From contig CAMYMO010000402.1 in assembly GCA_947259425.1 (NCBI GenBank), positions 1 to 25,707 of the forward strand: a DNA stretch of 25,707 nt, written 5' to 3'. The notes beneath the pieces are model-generated. The model ran no database searches and was not told where the DNA came from. It saw only the letters and a list, made by a program, of their open reading frames with translations. A program made the translations under genes and the position numbers. Shown here one piece after another: positions 14,495 through 22,600 of the stretch; position 1 is the first letter of the stretch, and the number at the start of each line of letters is the position of its first letter. This DNA is from an uncultured Ectothiorhodospiraceae bacterium. Lineage in GTDB: Bacteria; Pseudomonadota; Gammaproteobacteria; UBA6429; Thiohalophilaceae.

Positions 14495-16687
14495 CTAATT
14501 CCCTTTCTTACAGGATTTATATTCCTGATAAGCTTCATTAAAACCTGCTAATGCAATATTTTCCGTATAGGTTTGCGTCGCCGGATAAGTAGGCCAAAAT
14601 CGCAATTGTACTTTCGCCATATCACTTTTACGCAACTGACCTAAAAGTTGAGGCAGTCCCTTTTTGATCAATACCGTTTGATCATTTACGACACTGTCAG
14701 CATGCACCAAAGAATTGCCTCCCACCTGGATACCTATATCTTTATAGCTTATATCGATATTAGACTTCGTCACCAGGTGTAACTCATTATTCAAGAGCCT
14801 TAGCTTTAATCCCGTATTATCGTGCCCATCATAAAAATAAATTTTATTTGATTCTAAAACACATGCCCCATCATATTTCAGAGCATTGCGAACATCCCAT
14901 TCTATCTTTGCATGATCTAACGCTTTGCGTGGCTTAGCACCTGGGTATATTGAAGCTACAACGACTTCCTTTTGCTTGCCCTTACCATCATTTAACGGCC
15001 TGGATTGGTCTACGGGTTTTGTTGAAGTCAAAGATTCACTTTTATTCGAGGCCGATGACTTCTCGACTGATTTAGCATTAGAATTTGTGTTCTTATTTGT
15101 TACGACGATGGGTTTTTTACTGACGGTCGTGCCTGAAGCCGATTTCTTGTTGGCATCCACAGATTTTTTCGGTTTGCCCGTGGTTGAGCTCTTTGATTTC
15201 GCTACCGTGCTCGCCGATGAGGAACGAGCGATTGATTTACCTTTTGACTTCCCTTTTGCTTTTGCTTTTGTAGCGGAACTCGAAGAAGCGCGGTCAGCTT
15301 TGGCAATTTTTGTACTCGATGTTTTTTTACTTTTTTTGCTGGCAATTGCAGATTGATAGCCGGAGCGTTTATAGCCGATTTTTGTAGAATTCTTGGTGTA
15401 TGCGCCAATATTAATTTTTTGGCCATTCGCGCGGCCTTTGACTCGCCCTTTTGCCATTGCACGAGAATTTGATTTAAGCCGAAAATTGTTTTTATTTACA
15501 TTTTTAAACCGTGCACTGCCGACATCGGAATGCAGGTCGTTATCAGAATATTTCTTCCACTGCACTAACGAAGATAATTTACGGTTTGTATTATATAAGC
15601 CATTAACGATAATGGGTTGTTTGCTAAATAAATTATAATCCATCGAAGACAAGCTAATGGGTGGATCATCATAGGTGAACACATCGGCAATGAATCCTGG
15701 CTGATTTTGAGCGCGGTCGAATATGTTATTCCAGATAGTGATTTGCCCCATACCAGGTTGAGTTGCCTGCAGAGCACCGACAGAATAATCGACAAAGATG
15801 TTATTTTCTATTGAGACCTTATCAATCGTTCCGCCTTCAGGGATCAATTGCACGGCCAATTCTGAACTTTTAATTATATTTTGGTTTAGGGTAATATACC
15901 GAATACTTGCCCTATCAGAATTTGATACTTTAATTGCGTATTCTGCATTACTAATAAAATTACGTTTTATTTCAATTTTTCGTCCATTAGCCTTAACAAA
16001 GATACCCGATGTTGAATTTGTAATATCATTATTTTCCAGAGAAATATCTTCAACATTATAAAGTTTGATGCCAGCAGCATTTGCAGAATAAGCACCATCT
16101 TCAATGTCGTTTATTTTATTGTTCGCAATCTTACTGCGCACAACGTTTTTTAGTCGAATTCCATCCGTGTCCGCTGCCGCATAGGGATTACGCACCTTCG
16201 ATATCGAGTTATTCTGGATCAATAAATCCACAATGGGCTGGTTTGCTGTGCCTTCAGCGACGATTCCCGCCACACCAGGACGAACAATCTTAAACCCATC
16301 TATAACGATGTGACTACGGCCGGTAATCGAAATCGCTGACTGGCCAATACCTTGCCCATCCAGTATCGCCGCATGCCTTGGCTGAGACACAAACAGAATT
16401 GGTTTGCCAGGCTTGCCTGAAGACGTCAGGTTAATGATCGGCGCACCAGCGGCACGTTGATAGGTACCCGCACGCACGACTATGACATCACCGGGTGAAA
16501 ACCGTTTTTCGGTCGTCGGATTGAGCGACGACCAAGGCCGCGCCTGAGTACCTGAATTGCTATCATTAGCAGTCGGATCATTTTGATCGACATAGTAGAT
16601 CGCCGCATGGGCGCTACCAAATGGGCAAAGAATGAATACAACAACCCCAATAATATTCCGGTTTAAAACCGTGACTAACTTATTCAT
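14495..16687 (-). CDS. Secreted right-handed parallel beta-helix protein with Lys/Ser-rich tail
   Basis: The 730-residue product has a Sec signal cut near SAHA (about 28). Next comes YYVDQNDPTANDSNSGTQAR-PW, the opening of chondroitinase-B/PbH1-type beta-helix proteins. Beta-helix coils run to about residue 410, with recurrent N-N-x-I-x-N/D turns (for example LIQNNSIS, LENNDIT, LNQNIIK, IENNIF). Residues about 449-575 are a low-complexity basic linker of Lys, Ser, Thr and Ala. The last ~140 residues form a separate domain with two cysteines (DGACVLESNKIYFYDG and YKSCKKGN). A polysaccharide lyase or glycan-binding role is possible, but no catalytic residues could be assigned. The ATG at 16687 follows AGGGAAG at seven bases and is preferred over a GTG 24 bases upstream. 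Confidence 0.8.
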   Translation of the reverse strand: MNKLVTVLNRNIIGVVVFILCPFGSAHAAIYYVDQNDPTANDSNSGTQARPWSSLNPTTEKRFSPGDVIVVRAGTYQRAAGAPIINLTSSGKPGKPILFVSQPRHAAILDGQGIGQSAISITGRSHIVIDGFKIVRPGVAGIVAEGTANQPIVDLLIQNNSISKVRNPYAAADTDGIRLKNVVRSKIANNKINDIEDGAYSANAAGIKLYNVEDISLENNDITNSTSGIFVKANGRKIEIKRNFISNAEYAIKVSNSDRASIRYITLNQNIIKSSELAVQLIPEGGTIDKVSIENNIFVDYSVGALQATQPGMGQITIWNNIFDRAQNQPGFIADVFTYDDPPISLSSMDYNLFSKQPIIVNGLYNTNRKLSSLVQWKKYSDNDLHSDVGSARFKNVNKNNFRLKSNSRAMAKGRVKGRANGQKINIGAYTKNSTKIGYKRSGYQSAIASKKSKKTSSTKIAKADRASSSSATKAKAKGKSKGKSIARSSSASTVAKSKSSTTGKPKKSVDANKKSASGTTVSKKPIVVTNKNTNSNAKSVEKSSASNKSESLTSTKPVDQSRPLNDGKGKQKEVVVASIYPGAKPRKALDHAKIEWDVRNALKYDGACVLESNKIYFYDGHDNTGLKLRLLNNELHLVTKSNIDISYKDIGIQVGGNSLVHADSVVNDQTVLIKKGLPQLLGQLRKSDMAKVQLRFWPTYPATQTYTENIALAGFNEAYQEYKSCKKGN
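14990..15345 (-). repeat. Low-complexity Lys/Ser/Ala-coding tract in the beta-helix gene
   Basis: This tract encodes a strongly basic linker with recurrent KSK, SSS, KAK and GK units, resembling the tails of histone-H1-like proteins. It separates the beta-helix from the C-terminal domain. In an exported protein such a polycation could bind DNA, acidic polysaccharide or the cell surface; that is inference. Confidence 0.75.
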
Positions 16688-16876
16688 ATTAACTTCCCTG
16701 AAATACACCACACCATGACTTAGTTTTTATAATTATTTTTTACTAAGCATTTTTATAATATGTGTTGTTATATAAACACTATTCTTACGGATCATAGATT
16801 AGCGAAAGCGAAAAGGATATTCCAGACGCAGAGACAAAAGAATTCAAAATATTTTTCTGAATTGAGTTTACTATCG

Positions 16877-16902
16877 AAAAGTGTGCTGCACTTCACACTT
16901 TT
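16877..16902. terminator. Perfect 9-bp inverted repeat, possible terminator of the DUF4412-like gene
   Basis: AAAAGTGTG and CACACTTTT are separated by eight bases. On the minus strand the stem ends in four T, and the element lies about 100 bases past the stop of the gene at 17005, so weak intrinsic termination is possible. It is also about 190 bases upstream of the beta-helix gene and could instead be an operator for that operon. The rest of the 16688-17004 interval is AT-rich and shows no gene. Confidence 0.4.
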
Positions 16903-17004
16903 GTTCTCAGAAACAATAAAAAAATGAAGGTTGCTTGAATTTAAATTTATAAACTTTTGTTACATGATCAATATCGTTGTTGACTGTAGCCAATTTTATT
17001 GAAG

Positions 17005-17658
17005 TTATTTTCCACCTTGGTAAGGATTTAGCTCAACATAACCCGTCATCATTTCGGCCATCGACATCTTTTTGTAGCCTTTTGGAACCTCAAACAGCGA
17101 TTTTTTAGGAGTCTTTGCTTTAATATTACGCAACTCGATTACTTGGCCTTCAATATTCTCTTTTAGCACGAGTTGCATTTTTGGATCAAAGAATTGATAA
17201 ACAACCACGCCATCGGTTGGATGTAAACAGGCCCATTTTTCGACTTTGCGTTTCTCATAGGTTTCAGTACCCGTTTTTTTAGATTTCTCAAAGCCATCAC
17301 AAGGCTTGCGCGATAAAATACCACCTAGTTCTTCATCCACTTGCATATTGGGATTTTCCTCGATCACCACGTAGGCCTTACGTTTCAGATCGATAATCAT
17401 GTTTTTATCATCCTTAAAACGGTATACCGAGATAATCTTAGGCATCGGCGAATCAGGATTGGATATGCCTTCAACTCGAATACCCGCTTTAGCCATATAG
17501 ACCCGACTTTTTGCGACTTTCTTTGGCAGCGCTTCATTAAATTCTAATTGTACTGCGGTGAAAGGTTTTCCGCTCCAAGAGGGTGCTTCAGCATGACCGA
17601 ATGAACTAAAAGATAAACAGGCAGCTGTTATGACAAAATTTAACTTTACTCTTTTCAC
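17005..17658 (-). CDS. Secreted DUF4412-like protein
   Basis: The 217-residue product has a Sec signal (cleavage after GHAEA or GHA, about 23). The body resembles DUF4412/LolA-like outer-membrane lipoprotein-sorting relatives in its order of short blocks: MAKAGIRVEG, SVYRFKDDKNMIIDLKRKAYVV, and a closing LFEVPKGYKKMSMAEMM. Two cysteines (KPCDGF and WACLHP) may pair. There is no lipobox. It is flanked by non-coding DNA and appears monocistronic. Function is unknown; assignment to DUF4412 is by pattern only. Confidence 0.68.
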   Translation of the reverse strand: MKRVKLNFVITAACLSFSSFGHAEAPSWSGKPFTAVQLEFNEALPKKVAKSRVYMAKAGIRVEGISNPDSPMPKIISVYRFKDDKNMIIDLKRKAYVVIEENPNMQVDEELGGILSRKPCDGFEKSKKTGTETYEKRKVEKWACLHPTDGVVVYQFFDPKMQLVLKENIEGQVIELRNIKAKTPKKSLFEVPKGYKKMSMAEMMTGYVELNPYQGGK

Positions 17659-17831
17659 GTGAAGTTCCTTAATCTAGTTGATGCAATCAGTGTATCAGAT
17701 GTTTTGACTATGCCAATATTAAAATAACCTTTGTGTGAGTCAATTAACAACTCTTTAACCACAAATAGTCAGGCTAATTGACGAACACACACAAGACCTG
17801 AAATTGTAAACGTCACGCCACAAACTGCATC

Positions 17832-17845
17832 CCCCTATTTAGGGG
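17832..17845. promoter_or_regulatory. Perfect dyad CCCCTA-TT-TAGGGG, possible LuxR-type operator
   Basis: This six-base perfect dyad around TT stands out in AT-rich DNA, about 175 bases upstream of the DUF4412-like gene. NarL/FixJ-type response regulators recognise inverted heptamers of the TACCCCT kind, but here the spacing is not the standard 7-2-7. Regulatory role is inference. Confidence 0.3.
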
Positions 17846-17881
17846 TGATGGAAGGCCTAAATTGTGCAAAAACAAGGTATT

Positions 17882-18125
17882 TTAATGGTTAAATTTTAAT
17901 TCAGGTTTTGACTGTATATCCCAGATTTTTCCACCAATATACAACCGATCCCCTGTCGGTGAAAAAAGCAGACTCTTTACCCCATTATAGTGTTCACCCC
18001 ATCCAAACGTAACGGCTCAAATGATTTGCAGTCTGGAATAGACCAGAAATAAACAAGGAAATTATGATAAGTCGAATGCAGTTGGGTGAAAAGGAATGCA
18101 TACTCCAAACCTGTCCATCCAAATT
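17882..18125 (-). pseudogene. Frameshifted WD40/beta-propeller gene relic
   Basis: Translating all minus-strand frames gives propeller-like pieces that join only across frameshifts. They are, in order: a VWSMHSFSPNCIRLIII piece, then FLVYFWSIPDCKSFEPLRLDG, then GEHYNGVKSLLFSPTGDRLY continuing IGGKIWDIQ and ending at a TAA (17882-17884). FSPTGDRLYIGGKIWDIQ is a textbook WD40 blade, and FSPNCIRLIII is its counterpart in the previous blade. The longest single frame is too short to be a gene. It lies directly downstream of the candidate immunity genes and may be the wreck of another cassette gene. Confidence 0.65.
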
Positions 18126-18215
18126 AGAATGGCATTATTGGCCATCGTTGGCTTTGTATAAACTATAGCTATAAGAATGAGTTAATCATATATAATCATT
18201 TTAATAAATCTGTTT

Positions 18216-19199
18216 TCAACAATCCCCTCCTGCTTTCATTAATTTTCCTTTATGACTCTCTGAATAATTCCATAATTTCCAACACACGGTTGGTGGAGTG
18301 GTATTTGTTTTTATAGTAAGCGTGATATGGTGATAACGTTTAGATGCCAACTTCAGGATATCAGGTGGTATTAGTGGACGAACTTTCAATTCAAAAGGCC
18401 CGATAATTTTTTCCTCTATTGATTCCTCTTTGTTTGACGCCTTGACCCAACTCACTTCTAGTTCTTCGGGGACGGTTGGGGAATAGCGACTATTTTTTGT
18501 ATTAAGAATGAAGATTTTTAAAGTTTTAATCTTGGGGTCTTTATTTTCACTAATGGACCAATTTTCATTCTTTGATTGCGTCGTCTGCTTTGTTATATTT
18601 GCCATTGCTTTATCATTAATATTCGCACTTGTATTTTTAAGATAGGGATCTGACATACAATCCCCGCCTTGTTGTAGCGTGATATTCCTTGGTGGCGAGC
18701 TTTTATAGTCACCCAGACGCCAACAAAAAGTAACTGGTTTTTTACCTACCAGAAACATTAACGATAAATCATAACCCACTTCATGGCTTTTATTCAGCAC
18801 GTCGGCAGGGATACGCGAACGAACTTTAATTGTATAAGGACCTTCGATATCACCGCGGTAAAGTGCTTGCCCTTGCTGAGGCAGTTTACGCCAAGTTACT
18901 TCTACTTGCTCAGGCACTGGATCTCCAGAATCAGGCGCAAAAGCACCAATATGCCAGGAACCAGAAAGATTCCATGTATTTCTGTTAACAGGTGAAACTT
19001 CTACCGAACGATAGAACAATTGTTCTTTTGTATCGCTACGAATGATCTCAATTGCATTGATGGTCTTATCGACCGTGTTCTGGACGTTATAAATAACTTC
19101 CTCACTTTTGGCTGTTGCAACAACAGCATGACTGCTACCCAAGTAAATAAATAATGTGAGTAACTTAGAGACTGCCTTATTTAGCCGTTTTAAGCACAT
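18216..19199 (-). CDS. Exported tandem-domain protein, candidate lipase immunity protein
   Basis: The 327-residue product has a signal sequence (about 10-30) and two copies of one domain, at about 80-181 and 225-327. Each copy has VPE(Q/E)(V/L)EV(T/S)W, then GP(Y/F)x(I/L)KVRxxIPxD(V/I)L, then (F/V)CW(R/K)L, and ends in GGDC. The preceding gene carries a third copy. The ATG at 19199 overlaps the previous TAA by one base (TAATG), with a strong AGGGGGG upstream, so I prefer it to a longer frame from 19268. The position directly behind the RHS-lipase gene suggests periplasmic immunity, like the Tli proteins that neutralise Tle lipases; family membership (DUF3304-like?) is not established. Confidence 0.72.
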   Translation of the reverse strand: MCLKRLNKAVSKLLTLFIYLGSSHAVVATAKSEEVIYNVQNTVDKTINAIEIIRSDTKEQLFYRSVEVSPVNRNTWNLSGSWHIGAFAPDSGDPVPEQVEVTWRKLPQQGQALYRGDIEGPYTIKVRSRIPADVLNKSHEVGYDLSLMFLVGKKPVTFCWRLGDYKSSPPRNITLQQGGDCMSDPYLKNTSANINDKAMANITKQTTQSKNENWSISENKDPKIKTLKIFILNTKNSRYSPTVPEELEVSWVKASNKEESIEEKIIGPFELKVRPLIPPDILKLASKRYHHITLTIKTNTTPPTVCWKLWNYSESHKGKLMKAGGDC

Positions 19200-19678
19200 T
19201 AACAATCCCCCCCTTGCTGAACGTAATATGCTCCAGGTTTGGGATGTGCTGAACGTTCTAACCGCCAACAGACCAGGATTGGAAGTCTTCCAACAGAAAT
19301 ACCAATTTTTAGTGTGTGGGCAGGTTTTGATGCTTTGCGAATAATGTCATCGGGTATTCTGTTACGAAGTTTCACAGGGTATGGTCCAACTGGCATTGTC
19401 ATCTGCCAGCTAACCATAAGTTCATCTGGTATATACTTTTCGACCTCCTTGTCGAAATAGACATTGGTTCCCATTGACGGGCTAAAATGCGGATAAGACT
19501 TTAGTCGTTTCTTTTTATAAAAGCCATCAATGTTGACATTGGTGACTTGATCATCTGAGATATTCCATGCGCCATAGCCAACATTTACCCGGCTAGTATT
19601 CATGTCTTCACAGCCCGATACAATTACAAACAAAATTACGACTAAACAAAAGCGTATATTTTTTCTCTTAAAATTCAC
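19199..19678 (-). CDS. Lipoprotein, single-domain candidate lipase immunity protein
   Basis: The 159-residue product has a lipoprotein signal with lipobox VSGC (Cys22), so the mature protein would be membrane-anchored in the periplasm. Its C-terminal ~100 residues carry the same domain as the next gene: IPDELMVSW, GPYPVKLRNRIPDDII, LVCWRL and a terminal QQGGDC. The GTG start lies two bases after the stop of the RHS gene, so translation is probably coupled to the toxin gene. Anchoring in the periplasm would fit protection from a phospholipase acting on the periplasmic membrane face, as known for Tle1/Tli1 pairs; the pairing here is inferred from position. Confidence 0.75.
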   Translation of the reverse strand: MNFKRKNIRFCLVVILFVIVSGCEDMNTSRVNVGYGAWNISDDQVTNVNIDGFYKKKRLKSYPHFSPSMGTNVYFDKEVEKYIPDELMVSWQMTMPVGPYPVKLRNRIPDDIIRKASKPAHTLKIGISVGRLPILVCWRLERSAHPKPGAYYVQQGGDC

Positions 19679-19680
19679 GA

Positions 19681-22600
19681 CTACATACTGAACCCATAGT
19701 TAGCACTTAGCCAGGCATTATACGCATTCATATCAACTGTTCCAAAATGATTGTCAGGTGGATTATTTGGGCAATTTCGTCCATTCCTATTACATTGACG
19801 ACTCGGTTCCTGGCGAGTGACCGGTGTAATAAACTGTAGACTGTCCTGATTTGTCATACCGGATATCGGTGCATAACTTTGCATCGGTGTATCTATGCGT
19901 GGTGGGCACTCGCCTCTCCTTTGCTGCACCCTAGTGCACCTCAAGTCAAATGGATTATCCGCCGCATTCGGATAACGAACTTCTCGATCATCTCCTCCAG
20001 TCAGATTCCAGGGAAACTCGGATCGTTCATCATGAACGATTGGGTTTGTCACTGTACGATAGCGGCTGTCTAACTGATCTAATCCGACCCCAGCATCCCT
20101 GGCCTGTTGCACCATCCAGTTCAGTGCTACATCGGATAGATCACCTCCATCATACGAATCACCATTAGCGGCTGTTTGTGGATCATTTGGATCACCATTA
20201 TAGCCTCCGCCAATATCTGCATGTGCACCAACAAAACCACGTTCGGTTCGATTAGATGAGAAACCAAGCTCTTCAACGCTCGGCTCGATTGATTCGAGCG
20301 GAAACTCGTCACGATGTTCATTAACTGCAACGGCATGCGATGCGTATTGCACGGCCTCAGGAATCCCTAATCTGATACCAGTTGGGGCTATACTCTCAAC
20401 GGTATCAAATAAACCCATAAAACGAACCTCGACAGCAACACAGGCACCATCGACACCAGGTAGGTTTCTAAAATAACCAGAGTTTGCACGATCAACGACA
20501 AAGTTCACAAAGTCTCGTGCAGATGCAGCGCCGCGTGAAAACCCAACCACATCTAACGTTATCATCAATGGGTTATCTCGACTGATGTTAGCCTTACCTA
20601 CCACGTCAACTTTTGTTTGAACATATGTATCAAGATTTTGCAGTTGGGTGTTTCTCCGGTCAATCATTGATCCAGCAAACGCGCCATCCCACGTTGATGC
20701 ATTTTCACCCACGCCTGGAATATAATAGGGTTGGTCTGCACCTATGTCAATTAAACGTTGATCTGAATCATCGTTATCCTGATAAATCTCTCTAAATATA
20801 TTCACATTGGTATTATCATTTGGTTCATTGAATGTCCCATCAAATGCAAACAGAATTAAACCAGTGGGATCAATATACTTAAGTGGATTGTTTTTAACAT
20901 AACTATAAGTGTTAATACCTGCACGTAAGCCTAATGGATCTGAAGTAAGGTACTGACCACGCTTAGGATCATAATAGCGTCTGTCATTGTAATATAGACC
21001 GGTTTCTTCATCTTCGTATTGACCGGGCAGTCGTAGTTGAAGTTTATAATTCAAATGCCCATTGCTAATAGCTGTAGTACTCGTTTTATGTAAACCTGTC
21101 GCTTTAATCATTTCACCGAAAGGACTATAGCTTGCCTGCCAAATTGGCGTTGCATCTGAATCGGTTGCCAGTTCAGGTGCACCAAGATGATTCGAGTGCA
21201 AATACACGACTGAATCTTGTTCTTGATCGAATAGTTGATTGATTTCGGATCCTAACCAGGTTAGCCAAACCTCTGCACCACTTTCTATTTCTGACGCAAG
21301 CGGTTTACCTTCGGGGCTGTCGATAACTGCGATAGGCTGTTTTGCAAAATAGATGTATTGTCGTTTAATCTTACCCTTTGCATCTAACTCAGCAATCAGC
21401 TTCCTACCTTCATACAACATATGCTGCGTTTGTTGTTTGCCATTTATCATCGCAACTTTACTGATTCTTTCACCACGATGGTTATAACGGTATGTTGCTA
21501 TAACATTTTGATCGTGACTCACTTGAGTTAATTGGTTACGTGCATTCCATTGATATTTTCTATCGCCTTGAAGAATCGGCCGTCCCGCAGGATCATAGCT
21601 AATCGACTGTTTATCCTTCAGTTTGGTTCCGGATAATATAGATTTTGCGCGGTTACTTTCTCCCTGGTAATGTACCTTGATCGAGTTCCCCGTATCGCTC
21701 AGGCTTGGTATGGCTTTTTGTGCTAAAATTCGGTTTCCAGCATCATCATAATAATAACGCCACATTTTAAGATCTTGTGATTGATTATTTTTGTTCGCAA
21801 CAGGTTGTGTGACTACATTGTCAATCTGAACAGTACTATCTTGTACTGCGATGATTAACTGATCATGCATGTCATAGATATAACTTTGCTGTTGTACACC
21901 CATTACGTCATTGGCTGAACCTTCACTCTTTGTATGGCGCAGGTTCCCAACTTTATCCCACGTATAACGATGGTCAATTATTGCTGCTGGATCCTTAGGT
22001 AGATGCCAAGCACTTGGTAATGGTTGTGCAATAGGAATGGCTTGCTGAACTTGAGATTGCTCAGGAGATACAATGTCAGCATGGGCTGAATTAATACCTA
22101 AAAATGGTAGCAAGTTATCAACATTAGCAATGCTGTTGCGTGGTGTTGTCGTCTGATTTGGCAATCGATGGACAATACGCGCCAACACACCTTCTGAACT
22201 GCGTTGCATACGAGCCTGGATACCATTGCCATAGGTATAACCATTCAGGCCAACTAGATCACGCGTAATATTTGAAACAATAGTTTGTGGTGAGGATACG
22301 CGATTTAATTGCCGCTCTAAAGCTACAAATTGATTCTGGCCATTTTTTTGGTAATTTAAAATACTACCATCCGGAAGGGTTTTGCTTTTCAGTTGACCAG
22401 TTATCTTGTCCCAGCTATAGCCAGTGACATAGGTTGCTTCTGTACCATCAACTAAGGTAAGCGTAATACTCTTACGAATCATACGCTGCGCTTTATCATA
22501 CTCATAACTTTCACGTTGATTTGGGTGATCAACTGCTATAAGTTTTTTACCTTTATAATGAAAAGTAGTTTTGAGCACAGCTTGAGTTGGATCAGCTGAT

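Larger units (their letters stand above)
17659..18215. other. 557-base region without an intact gene
   Basis: The half nearest 17659 is AT-rich and probably holds the promoter of the DUF4412-like gene. It contains the dyad at 17832-17845. The other half (17882 to about 18125) holds a frameshifted beta-propeller relic on the minus strand. The last 90 bases before 18216 are AT-rich (ATATATAATCATTT) with no clear intrinsic terminator for the upstream toxin-immunity block. Confidence 0.6.

Noticed and set aside
14925..15356. 143-codon plus-strand frame rich in Phe, Leu, Asp and Ala
   Set aside because: It is the antisense of the Lys/Ser-rich linker of the beta-helix gene, which explains its odd composition.
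17740..17781. TCAATTA...TAATTGA inverted repeat
   Set aside because: The seven-base arms are AT-rich and 28 bases apart, which is expected by chance in this AT-rich stretch.
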